Positions 8,164-17,904 of a DNA stretch of 54,425 nt are shown in pieces; within the stretch, counting starts at the first letter, position 1, and each line of letters opens with the position of its first letter. This DNA is from Planctomycetota bacterium (lineage in GTDB: Bacteria; Planctomycetota; Planctomycetia; Pirellulales; Pirellulaceae): assembly GCA_029979005.1 (NCBI GenBank), contig JAPOIJ010000008.1, positions 1-54,425 on the forward strand, in the 5' to 3' direction. The notes below the pieces were generated by a model. It saw nothing but the letters and a program-made list of their open reading frames with translations. It was not told where the DNA came from and ran no database searches. The position numbers and the translations under genes are program-made.

Positions 8164-10539
8164 TTACTCTTCGGTAACGAGAGCTGGCGGACCTGTTCGT
8201 TTAATAAACGGGTCGCTCGTTGCAATTGCGATTACCAAATCAGAAAAACGGTAGCCCTCTGTTTCGATCTCTTCAATTATTTTATCGACTGAACAATCGT
8301 CAAAATACTCTAAACCTCGGCCGAGTGCATAAATTAGCATTTTTTCAGTCATGCATCGTACGAACTTATCCCTCATTTTCGTTTTTACGGTTCTCTGGAG
8401 CTCGATTGCCCCCGTGAAAATCGTCCCGTCCGGCAGTTCACCTGAAGGGTCGATCGTACTGGTTTCATCGACGTCTCGCCATTTCCCAACGGCGTCGTAA
8501 TTTTCCAAAGCAAATCCGAGTTGATCCATTACCTTGTGACAGACGGCACAAGCAGGGTTAGCGCGGTGTTGTTCCATTCGCTGTCGAAGCGTTCCCTTCA
8601 GTTCCGCTTGATCCTCTAGCTGCATGGCCGAAGGATCGGGAGGAGGCGGTTCTTCACCCAGGAGATTTTCAAGAATCCACTTGCCACGTTTTACCGGGGA
8701 GGTGCGGGTCGGATTGGAAGTGAGCGTTAAGACGCTTGCCTGCGTCAGTAATCCGCGGCGACCGTACTTCGACATCGATACCTTGCGAAAATTTTCTCCG
8801 CGAACGCCAGGTACCCCATAATGTTCGGCGAGACGTTGGTTAATGAAAGAACTTTCTGAATCGAGGGCATCGAGGATGCTTGCATTACGTTTGATTAGAT
8901 CGGCGAATAGAAGCTTGGTTTCGGTTGCCATATCCCGTTGCATTTCAAGGTTGAAGCCGGGAAACAAATCGGGATCAGGTTTGAAATGTTCCAAATGGCC
9001 GAGTTGGAGCCATTGCTCCACAAAGTTTTCGACGAGTGCATTTGCCTTGGGGTCTTTTAGCATGCGGACAATTTGGCGTTGGTATTCGGCAGGCTTGGAA
9101 AGTTCGCCGCGTGCGGCCAGCCGAAACAGCTCATTGTCTGGCATTGAACTCCAAAGGAAATAGGAAAGGCTCGTGGCAAGCTCGAAATCGTTTAAGTTCC
9201 TTGTTTCCCCCATCGCAGTTGGAGCCTCGACTTTGTACAGAAAATAAGGTGAGACCAGCACCGCTTGAAAAGTAAATCTAAGTGAGACTTCGAAACCCTG
9301 CCCTTCCTCTCGAGACTGATCGTAGAGTTTCATAATCCGATTTAATTCGCCTTGAGTCGCGCGACGGCGATAGGCTCGCGACATAAAAAGATTCAGTACT
9401 TTTTCAGCCTCGACGCGTTGCGCTTCGGGATCACTGGGGGAGTTGGGGATTAACTTCAGATGTGTTTTCGGAAGAGCACCGCTTGGCCCGGTCACTTCAG
9501 CGTTCACAACATAAAGGTTGCGATCGCCTTTGTTCGGTTCATAGAAATCATTGAGAAAGGAAATGCCAAGCTGATTTTCACCTTTTTTTAATCGCACCGT
9601 GACCGTAAAGGAATCGGGCTCCTCTTGAGTCGCTTTGACTGTTTTTGTAACAGAGCCTTTTCCATTAACCGCAATGCCCATCTTGACTGGTTCGTCGCCC
9701 CACTGACTACCATAAGCGACGATTGACAATTCATATTTACCAGACTCCGTGATTTCGAGCGGGTATGAAATCGTGCCGTTAGTTGAAAGCACATGCTGAG
9801 TTTGGAAGGGGCGAGAACCGTTTGTTTTTTTGAACTCACTTCCAGGAATCGTTGCTTTAAATCGGGGAACGGAAGGGTCGGCGATTGCAGAATTTGTGAT
9901 TTCCTCAGCGGCTTGGAGGTATTTCTCCATTAAGATTGGGGGAAGCGACAACACGTCGGCAATATTGTCGAATCCATATCCCACATCGTCTCCGGGAAAT
10001 TGCTCGGCGGGATCGTAATTAATTCCAATTAAGTCACGAATCGTATTTTTGTATTCCGTCCGATTCAATCGGCGAATGGTGACACGCCCCGGGTTAATCT
10101 CGGTGCAATCGACACTGTTCAGTAGGTTGTCGATCCAATCGAGTAAAACTCGGTGTTTATCGTCCGGTAGCGGAGGATCCTCTATCGGTGGCATCTCTTT
10201 GGCGACAACGCGAACGACGACCTTTTGCCATTTTTTACGTCCATTGAGAAGCTGATCCAGGGTGGCGAATCCCTCGAGATTAAAGTCTGCTTCCGCCCCG
10301 TCACCCCAATGGCAATCTCCACAATATTGCTTAAGCGTGGGCAGTATTTGCTGCGTGTATTGTCTCTGGATGGCTCGCAAGTCATCCTTGTTGTCCGAGA
10401 ACTCAAAAAGATTTGCATTCCACTGCGAAGATTCATCTGGAGTGCTAAGCGTTGCGACGGATCCAGTATTTGCCAATAAAAGCCAACTTGAATTAGCAAT
10501 GAAAATAACGCAGGCGAAAATTTTTAGTTTGTTTTTCAT
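8164..10539 (-). CDS. DUF1587/1592/1588/1585-type cytochrome-like secreted protein
   Basis: A 791-residue exported protein, chosen to start at the ATG at 10539 so that the hydrophobic segment KIFACVIFIANSSWLLLA forms the signal peptide; the frame stays open to 10587. An N-terminal planctomycete cytochrome-like domain has CGDCH, a haem c motif of the CxxCH type. DUF1587 follows (RVTIRRLNRTEY), then a carbohydrate-binding-like segment (about 240-350), DUF1595 and DUF1592 (FLWSSMPDNELFRLA), and DUF1588 (RRGLLTQASVLTLTSNPTRTSPV) with a second CxxCH (CAVCHKVMDQLGFA). A DUF1585-like end follows. It is the first gene of the pair with the DUF1552 gene. An extracytoplasmic redox role is suggested by the two haem motifs; the substrate is unknown. 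Confidence 0.92.
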   Translation of the reverse strand: MKNKLKIFACVIFIANSSWLLLANTGSVATLSTPDESSQWNANLFEFSDNKDDLRAIQRQYTQQILPTLKQYCGDCHWGDGAEADFNLEGFATLDQLLNGRKKWQKVVVRVVAKEMPPIEDPPLPDDKHRVLLDWIDNLLNSVDCTEINPGRVTIRRLNRTEYKNTIRDLIGINYDPAEQFPGDDVGYGFDNIADVLSLPPILMEKYLQAAEEITNSAIADPSVPRFKATIPGSEFKKTNGSRPFQTQHVLSTNGTISYPLEITESGKYELSIVAYGSQWGDEPVKMGIAVNGKGSVTKTVKATQEEPDSFTVTVRLKKGENQLGISFLNDFYEPNKGDRNLYVVNAEVTGPSGALPKTHLKLIPNSPSDPEAQRVEAEKVLNLFMSRAYRRRATQGELNRIMKLYDQSREEGQGFEVSLRFTFQAVLVSPYFLYKVEAPTAMGETRNLNDFELATSLSYFLWSSMPDNELFRLAARGELSKPAEYQRQIVRMLKDPKANALVENFVEQWLQLGHLEHFKPDPDLFPGFNLEMQRDMATETKLLFADLIKRNASILDALDSESSFINQRLAEHYGVPGVRGENFRKVSMSKYGRRGLLTQASVLTLTSNPTRTSPVKRGKWILENLLGEEPPPPDPSAMQLEDQAELKGTLRQRMEQHRANPACAVCHKVMDQLGFALENYDAVGKWRDVDETSTIDPSGELPDGTIFTGAIELQRTVKTKMRDKFVRCMTEKMLIYALGRGLEYFDDCSVDKIIEEIETEGYRFSDLVIAIATSDPFIKRTGPPALVTEE

Positions 10540-10894
10540 GAACTGTTCAAGGAAAGTTTGTCCGCGTAGAAGGATTGCCGCAACCATCCAAGTCTAGCAA
10601 TTTAGCCCTGAATTGGGCACCTTTGAATCCGTAAAGCCAACGATATCCCACTAGGTTAAACCGTTGAAATGTCCCAAATGTCCGGCGAAATGAGGGGGTA
10701 TTTGCAAAAAAAACCGCCTAAAACGCATTTTTTGGGCAAAAATCGGGGTTTTGCCCGTGTTTTTGGGTAATGCTGTATTGAATTATTGGGCTAACTAAGT
10801 CTAATTTCCGCGTCGCGTAATTCGGAAGAACTTGTTTTCCCCGAGTTTCCGAGTTTTTAAATCCAAAACCTACACTCATTGGAGGCATCGTCTT
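10540..10894. promoter_or_regulatory. Divergent intergenic region upstream of the HU gene
   Basis: This 355-base region separates the minus-strand DUF1592-type gene from the plus-strand HU gene. A possible sigma-70-type promoter for the HU gene has TTGAAT at 10778-10783, a 16-base spacer and TCTAAT at 10800-10805. A hairpin with stem GGGCAAAA (10734-10741) and TTTTGCCC (10749-10756) lies just upstream. The ribosome binding site GGAGGC is at about 10881-10886. The promoter call is by eye only. Confidence 0.35.
10734..10756 (+). other. Perfect 8-bp stem hairpin upstream of HU gene
   Basis: GGGCAAAA pairs perfectly with TTTTGCCC across a seven-base loop, and a short T-rich run follows (GTGTTTTTGGG). 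It lies before the suggested HU promoter. It could be a terminator for stray plus-strand transcription or a protein-binding site; nothing in the sequence decides between them. Confidence 0.4.
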
Positions 10895-11218
10895 ATGGCG
10901 AAAAAGACTGGCCCAAAAGCCCCGACCAAATCAGAAATCATGAACAACATGGCTGAAGCAACAGGTCACACGAAAAAAGAAATCGCAGCTTTTTTTGAAG
11001 CTTTAACATCTGAAATCGCAAAGAATTGTCAGGCTGGTGGGCCTGGTCAGTTCACGATTCCCGGTCTTTGCAAAATTGTCGTTCAAGACAAACCTGCAAT
11101 GCCTAAGCGTGAAGTAAGAAACCCTGGAACAGGCGAAATGGTATGGGCCAAGCCACGACCAGCTCGACAGGTCATCAAGGTTCGAGCGCTTAAGGGTCTT
11201 AAAGACATGGTCAGCTAG
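10895..11218 (+). CDS. HU/IHF-family DNA-binding protein
   Basis: A 107-residue histone-like nucleoid protein expected to bind and bend DNA as a dimer. The start at 10895 is preferred over the upstream open frame to 10832 because a strong GGAGGC ribosome binding site lies 9 bases before it. The helical dimerisation body holds KSEIMNNMAEATGHTKKEI. The beta-arm region reads REVRNPGTGEMVWAKP, where bacterial HU usually has GRNPxTG, so the arm tip is recognisable but altered. A basic N-terminal tail (AKKTGPKAPTK) extends slightly beyond classical HU. The gene is monocistronic, with its own terminator at 11299-11326. Confidence 0.93.
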   Translation: MAKKTGPKAPTKSEIMNNMAEATGHTKKEIAAFFEALTSEIAKNCQAGGPGQFTIPGLCKIVVQDKPAMPKREVRNPGTGEMVWAKPRPARQVIKVRALKGLKDMVS

Positions 11219-11298
11219 AACCATAAAGCTTTGAGAGAATGGGAATCGAAAATACCTTAGTTATTCGAATTTCAGGCTCTTTACTCAATGCATTGAAA

Positions 11299-11326
11299 AC
11301 CGTCGGAAATTCCGGCGGTTTTTTTT
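11299..11326 (+). terminator. Rho-independent terminator after the HU gene
   Basis: Stem ACCGTCGG pairs with CCGGCGGT around an AAATT loop with one G-T wobble, followed directly by a run of eight T. It lies about 80 bases after the HU stop codon and is a textbook intrinsic terminator. Confidence 0.88.
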
Positions 11327-11494
11327 ATTGAAATTCCTAAGTTTTTGTTGGGACGGTCGACTGTGATTCGTAAGCCAATTTTCCGACCGTTTTAACGCAA
11401 ACGTTGAGATTTCCTTTTCCATCCTCTGGAAATCAAGGCGTTTTCGTTCCATCATAGGACCACCACTGCGAGTATTCCTTTGAAGTGCGAAGTC

Positions 11495-11542
11495 GTTTGG
11501 GCGTATTTTGGTTTGGGCGTATTTTGGTTTGAGCGTATTTTG
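11495..11542. repeat. Three tandem copies of a 16-bp unit
   Basis: The unit GTTTGGGCGTATTTTG is repeated three times head to tail; the third copy has one change (GTTTGAGCG). It lies 65 to 112 bases before the aminotransferase start codon, so it may overlap its promoter or leader. Confidence 0.85.
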
Positions 11543-11606
11543 TTAACGCTTAGGTTACTCCGGTGTACCTGTTCACTCGCATTCCATTATCCCGGATTAG
11601 TATTCC

Positions 11607-12806
11607 ATGCCGAAATTTTCCGATCGTGCGCTAACCCTGCCCGCTTCACCCATTCGAAAACTTGTTCCTTACGCTGAAAAAGCCAAATCAAAAGGAATCA
11701 AGGTATTTCACCTCAATATTGGGCAACCGGATGTGGAAACCCCGCCGCAGTTTTTTGAAGCGATACAGCAAGCGGACTTGAAGGTTCTAGCCTATAGCCA
11801 TTCCGCCGGAATTGAGACGCTCAGAGATCAGATCAGAGCGTATTACGGGAAATTAGGGCACGAGGTGGCTGAGGATCAAGTAATCGTAACTACGGGTGCG
11901 TCAGAGGCTCTGAATTTCATTTTTACAGCGATCATAAATCCGGGTGACGAGGTCATTGTCCCCGAGCCATTTTACGCGAATTATGTATCGTTTTCGTTGG
12001 GTAATGATGGTGTCGTGGTCCCGGTGACGACATCGATTGAAAGCAATTTCTCCCTGCCCTCAATCGAGGATTTTGAAAAGAAACTTACGCCGCGAACACG
12101 CGCGATTCTGATTTGTAATCCGGGGAATCCGACCGGAATTCTTTATCCTCGAGAAGCACTGGAAGAGTTGCGGGAATTTGCCAAGCGAAATGATCTATTT
12201 TTGATCGCCGATGAGGTTTATCGAGAATTCGCGTACGACTCCAATGTCCATCATTCGACGTTGGGGCTGGAGGGTTTGGAAGAACATGTGATCGTCGTCG
12301 ACTCGATATCGAAACGATTCTCCGCATGCGGAGCTAGAATTGGCTGTGTTATCTCCAGAAATACAGAACTGATGGGTGCCATGCTCAAGATGGCCCAGGC
12401 GAGGTTATCTCCTCCAACACTCGGGCAATTAGGCGCCGCCGCGGTTTACCAGCTTCCCTCCGAATATTATGAGAGTGTGGTGGGCGAGTACGCTAAGCGC
12501 AGGGATTTGCTTAAAGCGTCTTTGGATCGAATCGAAGGGGTGGTTTGCCCGGAGATTAACGGGGCGTTTTACGCAATGGTCCGACTCCCCGTGCCAGACT
12601 CCGAAGATTTTTGTCGCTGGATGCTGGAAGAGTTCTCACACGAAGGTGCAACCGTCATGATGGCCCCAGGCTCCGGTTTTTACGCAAGCCCGGAATTAGG
12701 CCACGATGAGGTAAGAATCGCGTACGTGCTCAATGAGGACGACCTGAGCTCGGCAATGGCCTGCCTCGAGGCAGGTCTAAAGGCCTACGCGGCTAAAACT
12801 TCCTAG
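11607..12806 (+). CDS. Class I/II PLP-dependent aminotransferase
   Basis: A 399-residue fold-type I aminotransferase of the aspartate aminotransferase superfamily. The N-terminal half has FHLNIGQPDVETP and TTGASEALNF. The substrate and cofactor region shows NPGNPTG and ADEVYREF, and the PLP lysine sits in DSISKRFSACGARIG at about residues 226-240. An Arg-containing C-terminal motif (DEVRIAYVL) would bind the substrate carboxylate. The substrate cannot be read from the sequence; aspartate, aromatic or branched-chain amino acids are all possible. A 16-bp triple repeat lies upstream. The gene converges on the minus-strand ABC-linked gene with 108 bases between the stop codons. Confidence 0.9.
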   Translation: MPKFSDRALTLPASPIRKLVPYAEKAKSKGIKVFHLNIGQPDVETPPQFFEAIQQADLKVLAYSHSAGIETLRDQIRAYYGKLGHEVAEDQVIVTTGASEALNFIFTAIINPGDEVIVPEPFYANYVSFSLGNDGVVVPVTTSIESNFSLPSIEDFEKKLTPRTRAILICNPGNPTGILYPREALEELREFAKRNDLFLIADEVYREFAYDSNVHHSTLGLEGLEEHVIVVDSISKRFSACGARIGCVISRNTELMGAMLKMAQARLSPPTLGQLGAAAVYQLPSEYYESVVGEYAKRRDLLKASLDRIEGVVCPEINGAFYAMVRLPVPDSEDFCRWMLEEFSHEGATVMMAPGSGFYASPELGHDEVRIAYVLNEDDLSSAMACLEAGLKAYAAKTS

Positions 12807-12914
12807 GCTCGGCTCCAGTGTGGGCGCGGTTCAGCGGATTACGTTAGAGGATGAACTCAGGAAAACAGAGGAAAATTGGAGAGAATTTGGCCGGTGACTC
12901 TAATGCCTCAGCCG

Positions 12915-14843
12915 TTACTTCTTTTTCTCTGTTTCCTCGGTTTTGCTCTCCGGTGTTTCCTTCTTTTCGGGGGAATTTTTGTCAGGCCCTGTCAATTCGA
13001 GCGTGGCTTCTGGCGCCTGTTCAGCGGCTTTCTCAGACGCGTCCGCTTTGGGATTTTCAGTAGCGGAAGGTTCAGGTGCGGCCTGGTCGGTGGGCTCATC
13101 TCCAATGTCCAGGTCTTGCTTTGCCGGCATGTCGTCGCCGATATCTCCACCCGATTCTGAGTCCCCATTTCCCTGACGTCCGGATCGGCGTTCTTCAATG
13201 TCGTCGGTTGTGGGGATCATGTCGTCTGCAAAGCCGTTCTCGGCTCGGTAATCGACAAACGACTGCAGCGGGAAATCATCCGGCCATTCGCGATTGGTGA
13301 CGTTTAGCATGTCCTGATATTCTTTAACGGCATCGATCAGTTGATCTGCAAAAGCTCCATCTTTGAGTTCCGGATAATCGTCAAGAACCTCAGACCATTT
13401 GCTGAAGGCGGTCAAGTATAACGAGATGGCTCCCTGATTCGTGATCGACTTTGTTTTCGTTTTGTAGTCAAAGTCGTATTCATCGTCGTAGATTGATTTA
13501 CGCCACATTTCTCTCGCGTCAAATAGTGACTGCCGAGCGGCGATAGTCATTTGGGTTGACTCGGATCGGTTGCGAGCTTTCCAGTATCGGTAATTGATGG
13601 TATTTGCACTCTTGTCCGAGGTGCGGATTTGCTCCAGAAGTCTTTGAATTTCGAGTGCCGCCCGATCCGCTTTTGTTCTGTCTTCTTCTTTTGCTTCACG
13701 GGCGATTGTTAAATCGAGACCCATGGCATTGTCATTCAGGAACCTCGCAATGCCTCTTGCGAGTGCATTTTGCTCATCGTTCCTTTCGGCTGGATCCATC
13801 GCCATAACGGCTTTTTGAGAATCGGTGAGTTTGGCTTCGTCCATGAGGTCCTTCATGATTTCCGCACGAGTTCCTGGGGGGACAAGTTCATCGATAATTC
13901 TTCGTTCTGCTTCAATATCGCTTTCGTAGTCAGCAATCTTTTCAAGGGAAATGGTAATGCCCTGAGTATTAGAGATTTCCTCGTTACCATACCCCGTCCA
14001 CTCATCGCTTGCCTCACGCCAGACTTCCTGAATGATCTCGTCTGAACGAAATTCTTCCTGGAGTGCGAGACCCTGGTTACGTAATTGGGCGGGGCGATAC
14101 ATGTAAAACATCATGTCTGGTTCACGCTGCGGGCAGCTATCTTTTTCGACCATGTCCCGCGAGTAGGCGTACCACTGATAAGCCATTTTCCAGCTGTCAG
14201 GGCCATAACTAAGTTGGTCGTAGAGATCAGGCGCGATGTGAGTCGACATCTCTTGATGGAATTCATTGTCTTTGCGGAACATCCGACGAAAAGAGAGTTT
14301 CTCGTCCGACTTTCCCATTTTGTTGCCAGTGAAGAAGCCTAATTTACTTGGCATTCGATGGTCGCGTTTGTTAAAGGGCATTCCCTGTTTGAGAAATGCG
14401 AGACCTTTTTTGACCCAGCTGTATCGGTATTCGTAATCGTCGAACTCCATCGACACGTTGTAGGCTAGATTGTGTGCCTGGTATTCCCATACTTTGACAA
14501 AGTTCGGTTGGATTTTGGTAAGTGCCTGAAGAGTCGAAGCGAGTTTGTCATAGTTCTCCTTCTTCTTGTGATCCATTGCCTGCATCCAAAGCATATTAAC
14601 AGCGACGCCACGAAGTCCCAGAGACGCGAGTTTCATCGTCTCGCTGGCCGGGTCGATTTCGGACATCTTAGCCTGAGAGAGATTATTCTTTTCCCGGAGC
14701 ATGGATAGCACGCCCCCTGCGTCATTGATTTCACCTTCAGCCGTTCGTGTTTCCGGGCGCGAAACTAACGAAAGCGGTATCAACAAAGCGCCAATGCAGG
14801 CGATGTAAACGATTTTACGAATGAATGGATTGGAATTATTCAT
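12915..14843 (-). CDS. Membrane-anchored helical protein linked to an ABC-2 exporter
   Basis: A 642-residue protein of unknown function. The start at 14843 overlaps the stop of the upstream permease as ATGA, which indicates translational coupling; the frame is open to 14900 but that would lengthen the overlap. A hydrophobic N-terminal anchor lies at about residues 11-27 (IVYIACIGALLIPLSLV). The body is helical, with a TPR-like segment near residues 65-130 (SLGLRGVAVNMLWMQAMDHKK). The last 80 or so residues are low complexity and rich in Glu, Pro, Lys and Ala. The coupling and order say it works with the ABC transporter, perhaps as its extracytoplasmic partner. No family name is claimed. Confidence 0.8.
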   Translation of the reverse strand: MNNSNPFIRKIVYIACIGALLIPLSLVSRPETRTAEGEINDAGGVLSMLREKNNLSQAKMSEIDPASETMKLASLGLRGVAVNMLWMQAMDHKKKENYDKLASTLQALTKIQPNFVKVWEYQAHNLAYNVSMEFDDYEYRYSWVKKGLAFLKQGMPFNKRDHRMPSKLGFFTGNKMGKSDEKLSFRRMFRKDNEFHQEMSTHIAPDLYDQLSYGPDSWKMAYQWYAYSRDMVEKDSCPQREPDMMFYMYRPAQLRNQGLALQEEFRSDEIIQEVWREASDEWTGYGNEEISNTQGITISLEKIADYESDIEAERRIIDELVPPGTRAEIMKDLMDEAKLTDSQKAVMAMDPAERNDEQNALARGIARFLNDNAMGLDLTIAREAKEEDRTKADRAALEIQRLLEQIRTSDKSANTINYRYWKARNRSESTQMTIAARQSLFDAREMWRKSIYDDEYDFDYKTKTKSITNQGAISLYLTAFSKWSEVLDDYPELKDGAFADQLIDAVKEYQDMLNVTNREWPDDFPLQSFVDYRAENGFADDMIPTTDDIEERRSGRQGNGDSESGGDIGDDMPAKQDLDIGDEPTDQAAPEPSATENPKADASEKAAEQAPEATLELTGPDKNSPEKKETPESKTEETEKKK

Positions 14844-16816
14844 TTGGCGATTTCTCGTGTTTTGAGTGCAAAGTAACCGAGAATGGTTAATCCGGCACAA
14901 AAGCCTAGGGTGATTGTAAGTGCGACCAGAATTCGGTCACTGTCAATCGCGTAGCCGTAAGTTAGGAACTCTGAAAAATTTAATTGATTGAAGTTCGGCG
15001 CCAAATAGGTCATGGCATTTAATAGTTGTACGATCAATTTATCTAATTGCTCAACAACGGTCTGAGTAACGCCGGTATCAAGATCGAGGATCATGTTTTT
15101 CTGGGTCACCACTCGGATCAGAGATTCGATTGGCCCGCCACCCTCGTGCGACGCGAGTGTCATTTCCCGAATGAAAGCAGTAAAGAAACCAATGATAATC
15201 ATCACGGAGGTGCCCAGCATCGCAATCGGGGCACTGACGAAGGTGCTGAACGCAACGCCCATCGAGATGATGATCATCATCTGACACCAAATTCCGATAT
15301 AGCCTTTAAAAAAGTTCACCCAGTAAACTTCGTCCTGGGCCCGGAAATAAAGGTCGGCTTTGGCAACGCCGAGATACTGATTGTAATCACGACAAGTCAA
15401 ATTCAGCTTCAGTTTTCCATTCTCTCCCGCGAAGTCATCAAACAGGTCATACTCACCTTGTTCTAAAAGTTTTCCATCGGGGGCAATCTTCTTGCCGAGA
15501 ATCTTCCGCGAAATGGGCAGCGTTTGAACGGAATATTCGTTCGTCTCAAAGTCAATTACTTCCGAGACGAATTTCGGATCTAACTCGTTGGGAACGCTTT
15601 CGAACTGGATACCTCCGGTGACTCGTTTTTCAACGTCTGCCTTGTACGTTCGAAACACACCCAGTGTCATCTCGATCGGAATGACGTCGTTAAGGGGGAA
15701 TTTACTCTCTCTGAAATCATCGAAATCGAACGTCGCTTTCGAAAGAGAGAAGCGAGCCATCGCATTTCCTCCGTCCACGTAACCACGGTACTCCCACTCT
15801 TTTCCGACATTTAACCCCTTTTCCTTGAGATTACCTTGGCGGTCAAAGAATGCGAGTGACTCTCCATAGATCGGGACCCTCGCGCGGAAGTAGCCAACGG
15901 CCGGTCCAAGCGAAATGACACCATTGTTAATACTGACTTCATGCGTATGCCCACCAAACGGGATACAGACAACCCGTAGGTATTTAATCGATCCGTTAGG
16001 AAGCTCCTCTTGTTCAAGAATATTGGATGTGACTCTCGGAGGCGGAGAATTCTTTTCGCGGATGTCTTCGATCAACTCAATTCGATGATCGTGTCCCGAA
16101 ACCTTATTCGTGACGGCTTCCATGACTGCATTGTCAGATACCCGCCGTCCGGTAATTCGAGAAATTTTGTCGTCAGGGATCGTTGAGAATGAAGCGATCG
16201 TTTGGGTTTCTCCCACAATCTGGTGATCGTGAGACAGGCCTCGCCAGACAAAGAAAAAACTAATAATGCCCATTACCGCCAACAGTGCAGTACAGAGAGC
16301 ACCGAATCCAATAATTCGCCCCAGGACAATCTCGGTTGACCGTACCGGTTTGGTTACAACCGTGTAGATCGTGCGATTTTTGATATCTTCGGGAAGGCTA
16401 AACGAGCTAATCAACATGCCCATCAAGAGCACCAGCATCTGGGTTCCCCAAAGAACGAAGTTGATATAGATTTGATCCGGATGTTCACCACCAGTGTTCA
16501 TGAACCAGCCGCCAAACAGCAATGAAGCGGCAAAGATACCGAATGTCACTAAAATCACTTTTCGGCGCAGTGACTCCTTGACGGCCAGTCTCGCGATGGC
16601 GACCGTTCGCCGTGGTGAGGTGAACAGGAAGTCCGGAACCGCTTGTCCAATAACCTGAGCAACGACGTAAAACGCCTCAAAGGGGCCATGTCGAAATGCA
16701 GCAATGAGATAGCCTGCAAACACGCCCAGAAGGATAGCTGTCAGCACGATAAATCCAAATTGGACGATGCCGCTTGAGAGCCATTGTGAGTAAATTACAA
16801 AATCTTCGACAACCAT
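14840..16816 (-). CDS. ABC-2-type transporter permease with large extracytoplasmic domain
   Basis: A 658-residue membrane protein. About six hydrophobic segments are visible: near residues 15-38, 88-108, 125-147, 170-195, a long stretch near 500-550, and 625-650. Between about 200 and 490 lies a large hydrophilic, beta-rich domain that would face the outside. The intracellular motif EDIKNRTIYTVVTKPVRSTEIVLGRI is typical of ABC-2 permeases of the NosY/GldF kind. It is followed on the same strand by its overlapping partner and preceded by the ATPase with a gap of 125 bases. The substrate is unknown; carbohydrate, lipid or protein assembly are all possible. Confidence 0.86.
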   Translation of the reverse strand: MVVEDFVIYSQWLSSGIVQFGFIVLTAILLGVFAGYLIAAFRHGPFEAFYVVAQVIGQAVPDFLFTSPRRTVAIARLAVKESLRRKVILVTFGIFAASLLFGGWFMNTGGEHPDQIYINFVLWGTQMLVLLMGMLISSFSLPEDIKNRTIYTVVTKPVRSTEIVLGRIIGFGALCTALLAVMGIISFFFVWRGLSHDHQIVGETQTIASFSTIPDDKISRITGRRVSDNAVMEAVTNKVSGHDHRIELIEDIREKNSPPPRVTSNILEQEELPNGSIKYLRVVCIPFGGHTHEVSINNGVISLGPAVGYFRARVPIYGESLAFFDRQGNLKEKGLNVGKEWEYRGYVDGGNAMARFSLSKATFDFDDFRESKFPLNDVIPIEMTLGVFRTYKADVEKRVTGGIQFESVPNELDPKFVSEVIDFETNEYSVQTLPISRKILGKKIAPDGKLLEQGEYDLFDDFAGENGKLKLNLTCRDYNQYLGVAKADLYFRAQDEVYWVNFFKGYIGIWCQMMIIISMGVAFSTFVSAPIAMLGTSVMIIIGFFTAFIREMTLASHEGGGPIESLIRVVTQKNMILDLDTGVTQTVVEQLDKLIVQLLNAMTYLAPNFNQLNFSEFLTYGYAIDSDRILVALTITLGFCAGLTILGYFALKTREIAK

Positions 16817-16941
16817 GTTTGATTTTAATCCGTCGTCTGTTTGATTTGGGAGTGGGAACTACTTTGAAAAAGATCCGAGGAAGTTGTCCAGATAAAATAC
16901 CTATTAATTACGTGCGATATTCAATGCGGATCAACTAAAAC

Positions 16942-17904
16942 CTATTCTTTCTGGTCGACACCAGCCGAGCGGTGTCCCGGACGCTGCTGACTCTCACGGA
17001 CAATTCCAAGGAACAAGTCTTCGAGTGTGCTGGTCGGATTCTCGACCGAGACAAGGTCGCCACCATGTTTTTTGATGACTTCAAGGATTTCTGTGTGGGC
17101 ACTTTGAGGCAAGCCCTTCACTTTGATTTGTGTTTCTTCGCTGACCTTGAGAAGGCTATCGACTCGGCCAAGTTCTTTGAGGTCGCCCTGGTAGAGAATC
17201 GCGATTCTGTCGCAAACGTCCTGGACATCGGCAAGCAGGTGAGAGCACATCACAATTGTCTTTCCCTGATCCCGCAGTTTGAGGATCATGTCCTTCATGT
17301 CGCGTGTACCGAGTGGATCGAGTCCTGATGTGGGTTCGTCGAGAAGAATCAAATCGGGATCGTTGATCAATGCCTGAGCAAGGCCGATCCGGCGGGTCAT
17401 TCCTTTCGAGTACTCCTTCAGTTGTCGACGTTTGGCGTAGGTCAGGCCAACTTGCTCAATTAGTTCGGCAGTTCTCTCTTTCCGAATCTTGGCCGGCATG
17501 TCAAACAGACGACCGTAGAAATCGAGTGTTTCCTCGGCGGTGAGGAATTTGTAAAGATAGGATTCTTCAGGTAGGTAACCGATTCGCTCATTTTTAGTGA
17601 CTTCGGTTGAATTCTGACCAAATACTAGCGCCCGCCCACTTGTCGGGAACAACAAACCGAGAAGCAGTTTAATCGTCGTAGATTTGCCCGAACCGTTAGG
17701 CCCAAGGAGACCAAAGATCTCACCCTTACGAACTTCAAGGTCAAGCGCGTTCAGAGCACGAACTTTTTGACGCCCCCAGAAGTCGCGGTAGATCTTAGTT
17801 AAGTTCTGAGTTTCGATGACGATATTTGGATCGTAATCGGGATTGGTTTGTTCTAGTTTTCCGGTTGCTTGTGGGGCTGTTTCCGTGGAAGTGTCGGCAG
17901 ACAT
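16942..17904 (-). CDS. ABC transporter ATP-binding protein
   Basis: A 320-residue nucleotide-binding subunit. Walker A reads GPNGSGKST at about residues 70-78. The signature is [13 protein letters not shown] and Walker B is [13 protein letters not shown], with the switch His in CSHLLADV. The C-terminal extension of about 90 residues is typical of ATPases that pair with ABC-2 permeases. It is the first gene of a three-gene set with the permease and the anchored partner and would power their export activity. The N-terminal 30 residues before [11 protein letters not shown] are a variable, polar leader. Confidence 0.93.
   Translation of the reverse strand: MSADTSTETAPQATGKLEQTNPDYDPNIVIETQNLTKIYRDFWGRQKVRALNALDLEVRKGEIFGLLGPNGSGKSTTIKLLLGLLFPTSGRALVFGQNSTEVTKNERIGYLPEESYLYKFLTAEETLDFYGRLFDMPAKIRKERTAELIEQVGLTYAKRRQLKEYSKGMTRRIGLAQALINDPDLILLDEPTSGLDPLGTRDMKDMILKLRDQGKTIVMCSHLLADVQDVCDRIAILYQGDLKELGRVDSLLKVSEETQIKVKGLPQSAHTEILEVIKKHGGDLVSVENPTSTLEDLFLGIVRESQQRPGHRSAGVDQKE

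Noticed and set aside
15047-15466. 139-codon plus-strand ORF
   Set aside because: It is antisense to the ABC-2 permease and shows no protein-like features.
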